NCBI GenBank assembly: GCA_003049485.1
Contig: PYST01000007.1
Coordinates: 124,001-188,000 of the forward strand
Direction: 5' to 3'
DNA from: Ophioceras dolichostomum
Lineage: Eukaryota; Ascomycota; Sordariomycetes; Magnaporthales; Ophioceraceae
Length of the DNA stretch: 64,000 nucleotides
Below, piece after piece: positions 43,312-55,580 of this stretch. A program made the translations under genes and the position numbers. Positions within the stretch are counted from its first letter, which is position 1. Each line of letters opens with the position of its first letter. The notes below the pieces were generated by a model. The model was not told the origin of the DNA and ran no database searches. It saw only the letters and a list, made by a program, of their open reading frames with translations.

Positions 43312-46300
43312 TCATTCATGCTTCTCCTCATCTTTCTCCTTCTCAGACGAGGTCTTCTCAGCCGCCTCCGCCGAGCCGGTTGCCGCGCCAGGCGCTGGGG
43401 CAGGTGTAGCGGCGGCCTTCTCATCTCCCGCCTGCGGCGGCTGCTCGGGCTCATCCAGCGCAAGCTCTTTCCGCAGGTCAGGAAGGAAGCGGTCGATGCG
43501 CTTCCACGTCTCGGTCCACATCTTCTCCCGCGACGAGTCGCGGCTCGGAGGGACGAGGTAGCCGCTGCTAGACATAAACAGCAGGACGTTCTTCAGGTTC
43601 TCCGGGACAGCCTCCTCCTGCGACAGCGAAACACAACCGATGTTAGTAGATTCGACGTGTCGTAATATGGTGCACAGAATAACAACTACTTACCAGACTG
43701 TCACCCTGGCCACTATTCATCAGCCGATCCATAATGTCGATGATCTTCAGCCACAGGTCCAGCATGCCGTCCCACTCCGACAGAAGCACCAGGTACTGCA
43801 AGAAGACCTTGCATAGCAGCGAGGCGGCCTGCACCCTCGTCTCACTCATGCCGTCGCGATCCGTCGAGAAGACCTCGGGCTTGAGCAGCCTCAGGATCAG
43901 CGGGAAGAGCACCTTTTCGAAGATGGCTGTCCACTCCTCGTGGTCGCTCGAGGTGATATCCGGCGAGAGCAGCGAGCGCTGCAGCGACGAGAAGGCCAGC
44001 TGCCGGATCTCGCGACAGGGGTTCGTGCACTGCGCCGTCAGGGCCTCGAAGATTGGGAGCCAGTACGCAGACCACGCTGTGTGTGAGAGTAACCGGACGT
44101 TAATGAGCTGAGCAGAGAAGTCATACTAAAGGACGTACGCATGTGAGAAGGAGTGGTCACGAGGACATACCCTCATTAGTCTCCAAGTGTGACTGCTTCA
44201 TGAGATGCGGTATCCGCAATGTCATGCTATAAATGATATTGACGGCCTTGATACCCCGTTGCACCGCGGCATTTTCACTACTCCAGAGTCAGTCAGCGCA
44301 CAGAAATCAACCCCAAGGGGTGATATCAAGGGATGATGCCGAGATCCTTGATACCAAAAGGGAACCAACACTGTGCATACCTAGCCTTCTCCTGCTTCGC
44401 AGCAGGCCGCCCCTTCCGCGACTGCTGCCTGCGGTCGTTCCGCTGGTGCTGCTGCTGCTCCCGCTGCGACAACTGCTGCTCGGGGTTCGCCGCCGCGCCC
44501 GCCGCAGAGGCGAACTCATTGAGCAGCGAGATGGCCGCCTGGTAGTTGTCCGCAATGATGGCGGGAGGCGAGCCGCTGGCCCCGCTCTCGAGGATCTCAA
44601 ACACCGTGCCCACGGCCTCGGGGCTGGAGCGGAGGGAGCCCATGATGGCCCAGAAGTCCGGCGAGGTCATGATCTCGTTCCGGAGCGGGCCGGGCTTCTC
44701 GATGCAGAGCTTGATGCCCTGGAGCACGACCTGGCTCGTCTTGTCCAGGGCGTCCTTGGGCAGGCTCGACACGGCATGCAGCAGCACGGGGGCGCGGACG
44801 AAGTCGAACTCGTAGCTGACGTGGAGGAGCTTGAAGAGGTAGTAGGCCGTCCTGCCCACCAGAATGGGGCTGTACCGCGTCGCGTCGCGGAGTACGGCTT
44901 GCAGCGAGTCAACGACCCGCTTGCCCAGAAGCTCGACCGTCTCCTCATCGCGCAGGGCCAGCACGGTGCAGAATTCCATTATGTAGACCATGGCTGGGTC
45001 ATACTTTGGAGTGTCCTGCGGCTGCTTCGGTCCGTTGGCGGCGGCTGACGTACCGGGGATGTTCTCGGCTTTGACCGTGATCACCACGCCACTGTCTTCC
45101 TCAGGGATCTCGGCCAGGAGCGAGTCAACCAGCGACTCCATGCTCTCGTCTGTGAGGTTGCTGTGTCATGGGTCGAGGAGTAAATATCAGGACAGTCAGT
45201 ATAGCACATATAAGCAGATAGATACCTTGTTATCAAGTGTGATTTGAGAAGATTGGTTCGCCCGAGAGCGGATATGGACACTCACGAGATGTTGGCGAAC
45301 ACGTCGCCCATGTGACAGGCATTGACACAGTCAACGGTGCACAGCGTGCTCTCCAGTTCCTCATCGGACGGTTCGGGTGGATCGTCAGCAGCATAGCTCG
45401 AGATGTACGAGGTGAAGGCCGAGAAGAAGCCCGTGTCGTTCTGCTTCGCGCCACGGTCGACGACCTGGGATGGGGTCTGCAGTGGGATGGGCGGCAGAGC
45501 CATGCGGGCCGGGTCGCTCGAGAAGAAAGGGGGGATGAGCGAGTTCACGAACAGGTTGAGCCAGATGCGGATGATGTGCCGCCAGCCCTTCCTGATAACG
45601 TGCTCGCTGTCCCGCACCACCCTGAAGAGCACGAGCGTGGCAAGCTGCGCCCGGAAGTCGCGGCCCAGCTTGACGGCCAGCTCGCTGACCATGACGCTAT
45701 TCTCAGAGACCTGCACCTCTGTGTTAAGGCTCGTGTTCGCCTGGGCCTCGCTCGCCAGCGTCGTCATGTGGCTCAGGCAGTAGATGATCTGATCTAGCGC
45801 CTCGGTGACGCCGTACCGCGACGCGATGCGGGCGCACTCGTCGAACCCGGTGATAACGCGCCCGAACACAGTGTCGTCTGTGGCCGACATAAACACGTAC
45901 GACAGCGTCGCCACGATAGGACGCCACGTGGCCGCAAACATGTCGGCGTCGTAGATGTTGGTGCCGCACTCAGTCAAGCGGCCTGCGGACTCTGTCTTGA
46001 GCAGCAGGCTGCGCCAGGCATAGTCGAACGCGTGCTTGTTGTCGTGCTCCTCGGGCAGTATGATCTCGTTGAACTTGATGGCCTCGAATATGGACTGCAG
46101 GTACTCAAGCGAGAAGTCCTTGCCGCCATTAACACCTTTCAGGTTTCGTGAGAACTGCTCGAGAGTCATGCGCTTCTCCGACTTGACGTTCGGGTTGTGC
46201 TGGTCCGTGTTCAAGATGATGATGGCGTAGCTGAGCACGAAGACGGCATCCTTGCCGGCCACATCCTCGGGCACTACCTCGTCGCAGTACTTTTCCGAGA

Positions 46301-48847
46301 AAGTCTCCACGATCCTCTCGATCAGCGGCGCCTCTCCAGGAAGTCGGAAGGTCTCGAGCAGCAAACGCAACGCCTCGTCGACCCGCTTGCCGCTGAAGTC
46401 GAACCTATCCAAGAAAGCTCGTAGGACAGGCTCGTTGCCCTTTTTAGCAAGGAAGTCGCCCAGTACGGCCTTAGACACCCGGGTGGTGCCATGCAGGAAT
46501 TTTGCTACCAGCTCCGGATCGCTGACGTCCCCGATGATACCCTTGTCCTGCAGGAACGCAAGTCCGCCTTTGGGGCTCTCGTTGAACTTATTAGCACCCT
46601 TCACGATGACGCGCTTCCTCCTCCGCCGCTCCCTGAGATCAGCGGGGTCAGGGAAGCCGTCGGCAAGGGGGACCTCGTCGAGCCGCTCGGCGATGAACTG
46701 TATGAAGCGCAGGAGGGCGTCAAGGCATAGAGGGGGCACACTTGTCGTGCTCCACGTCGCCGAGTCCGGGAGAGCGTTTCGTGACAGCAGGCCGATCATG
46801 TCCTCACATAAATCTGCGCGGTTCTCATCGCAGTCGTAGTTGACGAACAACTCAACCATGAAGGTCGGCACCCGCGCGAGCACGCCGATGTTTTCCACCA
46901 TAGCCTGCCGCGCGTCGGGCTTGCGCGCACCGCCCTCCAAACCGAGTTTCTGGCGATCCTTGACGGGGACGGGCGTCGACCTTCCACTGCCTGACTGTGA
47001 AGGTGGAGGCTTCACGAGCTTCGGCGTCTGCGGGATTCCAGCGTACAGCGAAGGGTCGATGTTGGTCTCCCTGGGTATCTCCACCGCAGGATGAAGACAC
47101 GCCACCAGGTATGAGAGATAGAGCTCCTGCTGCAGCTTGAGCACTCCCCGGCAAGTCGACAGCAGAGTCCCGGCGACTATGAGTGACTCCTGCAAGATAG
47201 CCATGTTGTCAGACCTGACAAGTTGAAACAGGTAACAACAAAGCTTGTCTTCAGCGATAGACGCAAGAGCAGGGTGCCTGGCGATCGATGGGCCCGCAAC
47301 CTCTAGGGCGACATGGATGATGCGCAGCGCCATCACCCTCATAGCGTCTGGCTGCTTGCGATCATGTGGGTCCAGGAAGTTGACCAGCACTCTAAACAGC
47401 TCCCGGACCGAAGGCAACGAGTACGGGCGCAGGTCAATAGACTCGGAGCCCTCACTGGTGGCGGAGCTAGAGGTGCTCGTGCTCTGCCGACTGGCGGCTT
47501 CTCCAGCGGCTTCCCCAGCGGCTTCTCCAGCGGCTTCTCCAGTGGCTTCTCCAGCGGCAGCTTCGCTCCGGACTGCCTCGCCGGTCGAATCGCTAGGCGC
47601 TGGAGCGGGCTTCTCTAGGACAGGTGGCACAACAGATTCATCGCTGCTCCTGGCGGAGCTCTGCGAAACCCGCGGCTCCGCGAGGGCCAACGCGGACGTG
47701 GAAGCCGGATCGCGCGAGCGAGGCACATCCGCGCCATCAGCCGAGGGGTCCATCTTGACGTTGTCCATGTCACCATTGGTCTTTCTATCCAGGGCGTCGC
47801 TCTCCTCCCCGGCCTCCTCCTCGAGGTGCTTGAGGTCTTCAAAGATGATCTGGCACATGCGCACCATCGAGGCCTCCGCCGTGCGCCTGAGGACCTCTGA
47901 AAATCTAGCCCGCGAGCAGATAGTCAGGCCGCGCCCCATCATGTCGCACACACTCTCATCGCTCAGGATATCCCCACCAGGCCCGGAAAGCATGTCCTCC
48001 ATCAGGTGAAGGATCATCAACAGAACGACCTCCTCTTGAGCTGAGTCGCTGATGTCGAACTGGCAGTGCGTGATCGCGGCGGAGAGGGACTGCATGGCTA
48101 GGGCGAAGCGGGGCGACTCCGGGCAGATGAAGCCGTAGGCAAGGAACTTGCGGATAGCCCGGAGCGCCAGAATCGTGATCGGGGCGGCAGTTCCCTTGGT
48201 TTGAATTATCTGGAGGAAGGGGTGAAGCAGCATGAGGGAGTCGAACTTGTGGATGGCTGTATATAAAGCTGCTGTTAGCACCAAACTTGTCCATTCTTCA
48301 AAGCTTCCCTCCACGCACTTCCGGGTAGTGAACAGTGTCAAGTAGATCGCATGTTACCTTTTACTCCAGCCAACTCGTTACGCAGCTTCCCAAAGGCCGA
48401 TATCAAAGGGTTGTCGGCCATGCTCTTACCCTTCTTGCCCCGCAGGCCCCAACGGTTGGCGGGGCCGAAGTCGTTCGCATCGCCCAAGATGCCCTTCCCA
48501 CCGGTATTGGCCCTAGGCGCTCCCTTGCTTCGGCCCCTCATACCGGACGATGGCGGTCCCAGCTGGACCGGGTTCGGCGTGCCGCCCAGGATGGCCGACA
48601 CGGAGGAGTGTTGCGACCGGGCATACTTCTGGATGGCGGAGGTGATAGATATACACTCAGATATGACCAGCGAGACGGGGTCGACGGCGACGGACACCGG
48701 GCGGCTACGGTACTGCATGCGCGCTGACTGGGCAGTCATACGGCCGGCGGGCGGCAGGAGAGCGTCGCCGGCGAGGGCGGAGAGGCTCTCGGGCGCAGAA
48801 GCTTCGACTGGCTCCATGATTCTCGGGACAGGTGCATCTCGACTCAT
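43312..48847 (-). CDS. GEA: Arf guanine-nucleotide exchange factor Gea/GBF1 (Sec7 domain)
   Basis: Exons 48847..48358, 48256..45286, 45160..44381, 44277..44171, 44076..43694 and 43617..43312 give 1678 residues. It activates Arf1 at the early Golgi, driving COPI vesicle formation; it is brefeldin A-sensitive in many species. The N-terminal DCB/HUS region (about 55-640) includes VSECISITSAIQKYARSQHSS. The Sec7 domain starts near residue 715 (FNESPKGGLAFLQDKGIIG), carries the catalytic glutamate near 804 in FRLPGEAPLIERI, and continues with SYAIIILNTDQHNPNVK. HDS-type helical domains follow. A Gly-Glu-Ala-Ala repeat at about 400-425 is encoded by a 12-bp minisatellite. The frame opens earlier, but only from a GTG; the first ATG is 48847 (MSRDAPVP), typical of fungal Gea proteins. 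Confidence 0.93.
47496..47555. repeat. 12-bp coding minisatellite in GEA (five units)
   Basis: Five adjacent 12-bp units, GGCTTCTCCAGC on the plus strand, with two single-base variants (TTCCCC and a final T). On the coding strand they encode repeated Gly-Glu-Ala-Ala/Thr in a low-complexity linker before the Sec7 domain. The unit is a multiple of three, so length changes keep the frame. Confidence 0.92.
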
Positions 48848-49447
48848 CCTGCGCCGTTGCAGCACAGAACCCGGTCGGTCCTCGGTGTATTTTGTGATCC
48901 CCGAACTTCAGAACTAGGTCACGAGGAAGCTGTTGTGAAATTCGTCGGACCGGATTAAGCCGTGGGCGATGCAGGTGGGATCGATCCTTTTCGGAGCCCA
49001 GGTAAGGTAGCCTTTAGGTAAGAGCCGCACCTTCGATGCGGCACGACCGTTGATACGCGCCGCCCGGCAAAAAATAACACGCAACGAAAACTTTTGTTTA
49101 AAACAAAGCAATGATCGCAAGAAGTAGGAGAAAAGGAGGCGCCCATAAACCTAAGGGAATCTCTAAGAAAGGAGCGAAAACAAACACGCCAGGTAAATAC
49201 GGCAGGCTCAGAACGATGACATCTACCTGGCCTCCCGAGTTGCGCTGCTGCTTTCTGCCACCCTGACAGCTTTGAATTGTTGACAGCTGGAGGCTTTGGA
49301 ACTGCGTCACTGCAGCGGTGGCCGACAGGCCGATTCAGGAACCGGCCCGTGTCCTGTTGGCCCCGGTGACTGTATGGTGGAGAGACATCATAGTGGGGCC
49401 CCTCTAACCCCTGCTGCCAGCTGCCAAAACCACCACAAAAGAATGCA

Positions 49448-49483
49448 TCGATAACGATGTCGATAACGATGTCGATAACGACG
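49448..49483. repeat. Three tandem copies of TCGATAACGATG
   Basis: Two perfect units and one with a single change (final ACG). Each contains the partly palindromic core ATCGAT/TCGATA. It lies about 600 bp upstream of the GEA start. No function is known. Confidence 0.85.
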
Positions 49484-51776
49484 AAGTTCATGAGACAGTC
49501 GTTCGGGTTTGCTTAAATGCGCAAGAATATGGATCTAGCTTTTTTTTCTCCAAGGATTATACGGCCTTTGGACAGTTGGTTGTTATCTGTAGACGACCTA
49601 CCTAAAGGAATCAATCAGCATAACAACATCAAGACTGGACCCGACTTTCATCCATGGCTGTGCCTCACAGAAGTTCCACCGGCTCCTCGAATCGGTTCGC
49701 GATAGAGAATAGCCTGGTCTGGCGGCCGCAATGACCGCAGATTGACGATGCTTACCAAGGTTCTCGGAGATCTCTCCCATGCCTGGGACGCTCGTACGCT
49801 GGGTGGCGCATGTGGCGGTGGTCTCTCGGCAATATCAAGACTGCGAAGGTACCTAGGTATTCATCCCAAACAAGCCACCATCCTCGCGCGGCGTGACTTA
49901 CTCCTGAATACTGAACACAACTGTCTCTAGATGCGGTCTATCAGCATTGTGCATTCAATATACATGTCAGCGGGTTAAATGGTGAAGCGAGTGTACGGCG
50001 GCTGACATCTCACAGGGAAAGCATACCACAACTTACAGCCTCGCGGCAATACCGTGAGAGGCTTTGCCGGCTCACTCACCTGGCAACCGCAGAGTCAACA
50101 AGGCAGACGGCAGAGTCGAATCGCTGCCAAACGGCTCTGGAGGTATGAAGATACGAGGAAGCACGAGAAGTTTCTTGATATTGCCTTGCTGCCGTAATGA
50201 TCAACAATGCCAGTACGTGGTCTGCGACGCAACTCGAACATGCTTCACTAGTTCCTCGTCGGCGTGTGATCCTCATTACTCGTCAGCCCAGCCAGGCTCT
50301 CCAGCACTCATCCTCCTTCCCAGTAGAGACATCACGGTCTCGGGTCGAGAGGCTGAAGCAGTCACGATAAATCCCCGGCCTAGACACAAAAGAACACTGC
50401 CTCTTTGACACCTCTGATATCAAGCTTCTGGGACCAAATGTATCTCCGAGCACCGCTCCGAGCAGCGAGCAAGCTCTGGTAGCAATCCCCGGTTACAGTA
50501 ACCAGGGGAAGCTCCCGCGATCTCTGAGCCTCGGACAAGAAGTCGGCGAAAAGTGGAGGCTCTGACGGACCAGGAGACCAGTCTCGTCTCCGAAGCCACT
50601 TGCAGTTCGGACCTTTGACCAAAAAAGAGGAAAGGCCCTAAGAATGTAAACGCGTTACACGACGAAGCATGATGACTCAAATTTGATATTCCAATGGCAG
50701 CGTTTGTTCGAAATAGGAAGCTCAGAAAGAAGCTGAGGAGTCAACGACGAAGGAACGGCTTGCCCGTGGATCATCACATCACGAAATTTCTTCGAGCTGC
50801 AGCTTCCCCGCACCGCAGCACCAGACAGTTACGTGTTTGTCACACCCGACTTTTCTTGCGGTGAGGCTGCTGTTCACGAGCCACAGTCGCCAGATTAGGA
50901 GGACCTCAACGGTTAGAAAAAAAAAGGAACGAGAAAAAAGATTAAGAGGGAAAATACCCGACTGATGACACGGCATAGCCTCGTAAGCGAATGGGAATAG
51001 ATGGCTAGGTAGGTTTTCGGGTCTCCAGGCACACACTGCCTGAGTTCCTTATCGTGCTCTGGAGCTAGGTACGCACCTGCTGACGACAAATTTTTTTTTT
51101 CTTGGTAACCTTACAGGAGAGGATGGTGTGGCCAGCCAGCCCCTCACCAGATCCTCTTTGTTCTGCCAGTTTGATACAAGTAGGCAGTGTGTCACGCGGC
51201 GGCAGTGCGTCACCCAAGGCTGTCGCCTCGTGGACTATGGAGCAAGAGGTATGTATACTTGCATACTGCTAGCAATTCGTACTTGCAGGGTAGCAATGGG
51301 AAATTTCGCATTGCAGGAAATGCGCAGTCCAGGAACATTCTCAGATGCTCATCTCCTTTCCCCGTCGGTTGAGATGATCTTTGACCGCCCTGGACGGCGG
51401 CTCCGCGGGGAATGAGTCACCCGTAATCACCCCTCCTTACCTCCGACTCTCCCCCCGCGCTTGCGCCGCGCCGCCCACCATAAGCAAGCGGAACTTGGGT
51501 CTGGATTGTCTGGACTCGGCTACAGAGTGCCAAGGTAGACCTAACAGGGCTGTGTTTGCGTGGGAGGCACACGTATGTACAGTCCTTTGCCAAGCTAACA
51601 ACTGGTAATCAACCTGTTTCGTGCTGCCTGGCCGCCTCATCAGGTTGCAAGCCTACACGAGGGATGTACAGCCTGGCTCAATTCGTCGTAATTCCAGTAC
51701 CTAGGAGGAACCACATCCATGGCTGGTAATGACGGAATGTGAGAGATGAGGAGGCATTGAAAGTGAGGAGATCGTG

Positions 51777-51783
51777 TATATAA
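51777..51783 (+). promoter_or_regulatory. TATA box of the small Ser-rich protein gene
   Basis: TATATAA lies 320 bp before the start codon at 52097. A transcript starting some 30-40 bp downstream would have a leader of roughly 280 nt, unless spliced. Confidence 0.5.
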
Positions 51784-51812
51784 GTAGAAGCCTGTCCTGC
51801 CGTCAGGCAGCC

Positions 51813-51905
51813 ATGAAAGATGACCCTAAAGACAGCAAGCAACAATCAGATCGCAATCTATCTTCAGTCTCCTCAGGACACATCTTCAACTCTCAGGCTC
51901 TCTAA
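51813..51905 (+). other. Upstream ORF in the leader of the Ser-rich protein gene
   Basis: ATG at 51813 opens 30 codons (MKDDPKDSKQQSD...) ending with TAA at 51903-51905. A second upstream ATG at 51820 opens a different frame that runs to 52347 and overlaps the main coding start. If the leader is not spliced, both would reduce initiation at 52097. Whether the leader is transcribed whole cannot be seen. Confidence 0.35.
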
Positions 51906-52096
51906 GCTCTCCAAGCCATCAAGTCTCTTCTGGGCATATATATCTTCGTCTCAGTCCGTCCAACAACAGACAACAAACAAGCACCCAAGCCAACCAGTCA
52001 GCCTTCCTCCCTACAAACCAGCGTACCGACCACCAACCCCAGCCTCACTGAGCTACAACTTCGACCTTCGCCAGCCACCACCGCAACACAACAAAC

Positions 52097-52381
52097 ATGT
52101 CCAACTACGGCTCCACCCCCATCGACCGCACCTCCGCCGCCGACATGATCAGCGGCATCCAGGCCTACGGCGCCTCCGCCAACTCCCAGCAGCAGCAGCA
52201 GTCGAGCGCCGCCTCGGTCCGCAGCACCGGCACCTTCTCGAGCACCGTCGGTCTCCTCAAGTCGAAGGCCCAGCGCATCACCGGGTCCTCCTCTTCCAAG
52301 AAGGACAAGCACTCCTCCTCCACCTCGCAGGCCCAGGAGAAGCGTAAGATCCTCCGTAACCAGGTCAACATCCTCGGATGA
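52097..52381 (+). CDS. Small Ser/Gln-rich protein, function unknown
   Basis: A single exon of 94 codons starts MSNYGSTPIDRTSAADMIS in strong context (AACATGTCC). It has a five-residue Gln run, many Ser residues, a basic stretch (KSKAQRITGSSSSKKDKHSS) and ends EKRKILRNQVNILG. Composition is strongly GC3-biased, as in real exons here, and a TATA box and pyrimidine-rich leader precede it. No signal peptide, membrane segment or catalytic motif is present; it looks disordered except for a possible C-terminal helix. I do not recognise a family. A longer frame from 51820 overlaps it but loses coding character. Confidence 0.65.
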   Translation: MSNYGSTPIDRTSAADMISGIQAYGASANSQQQQQSSAASVRSTGTFSSTVGLLKSKAQRITGSSSSKKDKHSSSTSQAQEKRKILRNQVNILG

Positions 52382-53348
52382 GGACAGGAGTGACAAAACA
52401 AAAATCCCACACGCACGAGTGGGGGAAAAAATCGCTTGCAGAATCCGTCTCTTCTGCAGCACCGGCAGCAGATAGCAGCAGCGCCGCCGCCGCGTCCCAG
52501 CTCTAAGCCGCGGGCCGTTACAGTCAGCGCATCCGGCCTTTCCTTCACAGCCCCGCAACGGCGCTGGACTGAAGTTTGGAGGAACAGGTCGGCCGCCGCC
52601 TCGACCCCGGACCGACCGACGAAAATGACGACGAACAACAGCAGCGCGGCAGGGTTCTCTCCCGTGTAAGCGGGAGGGAATTCGGTGCCACGCACCAACA
52701 CCGTCGCCATGGCACAACGACGAGCCCCCGGACTTGCAGCGCCTCTTTGGAGGTGGCTGCGGGCTCGGGGAATAGAGGATGGGGATGGGGATGCTTGGTG
52801 GATGAAGGAGAGGGGATGACAGTTTTCTCGGACTTGATTTTCTTTCTCGACTTGGATTTGATGTTTTTCAGAGAGGCGAAGCTGGCCGACAGCCCTTAAT
52901 GAAACGGGAAGCACAGGATAGGGACGACGGGGTTTAGTTCGGGGCCAAAGAGAATTCCAGGGTTCTCGAATTTCTTTGAGGATTTTCTGATTTTGATACT
53001 CGTTTTTGCTTCCGTACTTGTTGCTCTGGATCTATTTGTTTACAACCTTCTTTTTTCTCTCCTTCTGTCAGTGCGCTCTATTCTACAACAACCGCAACAG
53101 ACACAGGTGGAACGAACCTGAAAAAAAAAAAAGCAAAACAACAAAAACAGTGGAAGGGAGAACCATGTACCTACCTGGGTGCCCTAGATGCCTAGGTAGT
53201 TTCTATAGTCGTTACCGAATACATTCGTCATCTGTGTCGTACCTAAACGTACCCGATCCACGGGTTATCATGCTCACGAGGAGAATAATGAGAAGAGAAC
53301 CCATTTTTTGGACTACCTAGCTAGGTAGTCATATGGGAGGGACTAGAA
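52382..53348. other. Intergenic between convergent Ser-rich and ASK1 genes
   Basis: About 1 kb. A 249-codon minus-strand frame covering 52165-52914 is antisense to the Ser-rich gene and not gene-like. TACCTA/TAGGTA units occur at about 53166-53200 and 53314-53330. Nothing else was recognised. Confidence 0.5.
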
Positions 53349-55266
53349 CTAGAACGTGTCGTCCAGGATGTCGTCGTTCATCTTGACCATCGTAGGGCTG
53401 TACTCCTCCGACTCGGACGGCGCTGCCCCCGCGGTGAGGAGGATATCCTCCACGATACGTTTGCTAGCCTCTCGAGCTAGATATACCGCGAACTGTTAGC
53501 GAAGGGACTCCCCTCATAAGAACACAAAAAAAGGGGTGGGGGTAGCTCTAGACGCAGCCGAAGAAGGACACGTCTCCATAAGAGTACAGAAAGACGATGG
53601 ACGAATGGCAACATACCTGGCGTCTGCATAAGCCTCGACTGAGGCATCGCAAACTGGATCGTCTTCGGCGGGCTCATCCCCGCATAGACGTCCTCATCGC
53701 TATCGCTCTCCCACGTGATCTCATCCCTCACTCTCTTCGCCGGCCGCCGATCATCAACCGTGTCATCCTCTTCTCCTTCTTCTTCCTCTTCTCGTCCTCC
53801 TCCGCCGCCGCTCTCAAACACGTCCCTAAACTTCCGCCCCGCGGCCAACGGCGTCTGCACGCTAACACCAGGTGTCCTCGGAGCCGCAGCAGGACGACCA
53901 GGCCTACCACCGGCACCATGGTTCGGGGGGCGAGGAAGGCCACTTCGCCCGCCGGCGCCGGCGCCTCGCATGGGCGACATGAACGCCGCGCTGCGCAGAG
54001 TCGGCACCGCCATCTCCGGGCTGGACATGGGGCTGTCCTGCCACGGTTGGCGCTGCTGTGTTGTTGCCTCCTTACCCTTGCCCTTCTCGGGCATCTCGTG
54101 GCCCGTGACCTTCCATCGCACGGGCGACGTGCCCCGCGTCATGGCCCTATGCGGCGTCGCCTGCAGTCGGTAGTTCTTGTCCAGGATGCGGTGCAGTAGT
54201 CGGTCTTTGTTGTGTCCTCCCTGACCACCACCACCACCACGAGCGGGGAATTGCGCGAAGTTGCCCCGTGCTGCTTCGCCGAAGCCACCACCACCACCAA
54301 TACCCAAAGAAGGACGAGGCGTCATGGACATGTCGGGCAGCCGAGCCGTCTTCTGGCGGAAGAGCAGCTCGGACTCGGACTCGTCGAACTCGGCTGAGTC
54401 GTCCTCGCCATCGTCGTCGTCGTCGTGCTGCGGGTCGGCCTCGCGCTGCATCTGACGCTTCATCGCCTCGTAGGGCGAGTCGAGGGCCGCTAACTTGGGC
54501 GAGCGTGATGTTCCCGACACCACCCTCGCAGCTGCAGACGAAGACGAAGGCGGCGCCTGGCTGGTGAGCGTCTTGGTCGTGGGCGGCCGCGGCGTGCTCC
54601 CAGTAAGATCGCCGGCGCCGTCGTCCGTGAGCAGCGACGTGTCCCCGTCTTCGGCCTGGTGGTGCTGATGCTGGTGTTGGTACGTGACGGTCGATTCGTC
54701 GTCATCGTCACCACCGCGGCCGCCGCCAGCCGTGCGCGGCCGCGGGGTCAGATTGTCGTCCGTGGCGGTTGTGACGGTCTCGTCGTTCACCGTGGTCTCC
54801 TCCTCCGTGGCGGCGGTGGTGTCCTCGTCGTCGTTCGCAAGCTCCTCGTAGCCCGAGAGGGAGACATTGGCGGAGGCCTCGAAGAACTGCTTCCAGAACT
54901 ATCGGGTGGGTGACGATAATGCAACAGGTTAGAATGCCGCCCTCAACATTGGCACGGTAGGTTGGGTGGAAGAGGAGGGTGGAAGCCGCAAACCTTGGAT
55001 GCTTCCCAGACGGCCTTCGAGTGTTCACCATATTGCTCCACGAGAGGAAGAATACTCGTGGTCACGATCCTATGGGCTTTACTAAAGTTATGGTCGATTT
55101 CTTTTGTAGGCACGTTTTGTTAGCACTGGAGCATCTCAGCCGAAAAGGGCGTCTGGTCTGGGCCCTGGAACGCACCTTGTAATGTGAGCGTGATCGATTG
55201 CTCAAGCTTTTCCAACTCTTCTGTTAGAGAAAGATTTCTCTGCGCAGTTGGAGCCGGCCGGGACAT
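53349..55266 (-). CDS. ASK1: DASH/Dam1 complex subunit Ask1
   Basis: Exons 55266..55176, 55100..54994, 54898..53617 and 53476..53349 give 535 residues. Ask1 belongs to the fungal DASH ring, which couples kinetochores to spindle microtubules. The conserved N-terminal domain spans the first three exons: MSRPAPTAQRNLSLTEELEK, EIDHNFSKAHRIVTTSILPLVEQYGEHSKAVWEASK and FWKQFFEASANVSLSGYEE. The rest is low-complexity, acidic and Pro/Gly-rich, with SP/TP sites (TPRPS, SPMSSP, TPGVSVQTP) that suit cyclin-dependent kinase control, as known for yeast Ask1. A second conserved stretch is near the C-terminus: SPPKTIQFAMPQSRLMQTP, then AREASKRIVEDILLTAGA and a terminal MNDDILDDTF. Exon 3 is contiguous through its repeats without a stop. 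Confidence 0.93.
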
Positions 55267-55580
55267 GGTTTCTTGGGTATACCGTCAACAACGGTCCAAA
55301 AGTAGTCTCATCTATTGCTGGTGGTAAGGGAAAGACGCGTCGAAAGTCGCGATGTGGGGGAGCTTGAGCTTTGAGTGGGTGGGGGGGTTCCAAGCTCCAC
55401 GCGTTTGGCTCAGCACAAACTCCAACTTCACTCGCTCGCTCGCTCAAGGTAACAGGCTCAATATTTGTTTTATTCCAGTCTTTGTCGCGCCTCTCTTAAG
55501 AGAAGGCAACAGATAGGTACCTCTAGTGAAAAGATCGCTATTCTATACTCGATTTTCGGAATGGTAGAAGAAGCAAGCCC

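Larger units (their letters stand above)
48848..52096. other. Long intergenic region upstream of GEA and of the Ser-rich gene
   Basis: About 3.2 kb without a supportable gene. Frames of up to 178 codons are not gene-like. It contains the 12-bp repeat at 49448-49483, TAGGTA/TACCTA units (49599, 49850, 51003, 51063, 51697), a TATA element at 51777 and a likely 5' leader with upstream ORFs (51813-52096). Confidence 0.5.

Noticed and set aside
44233..45048. 271-codon plus-strand frame opposite GEA
   Set aside because: Shadow of GEA exon 3, which is conserved and phase-consistent with its neighbours.
47496..49483. Tandem repeats considered as CRISPR-like arrays
   Set aside because: Units are directly adjacent with no spacers, the organism is a fungus, and one array is coding.
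51820..52347. 175-codon frame overlapping the Ser-rich gene
   Set aside because: After 52097 it becomes a His/Arg/Leu-rich shadow; kept only as an upstream ATG.
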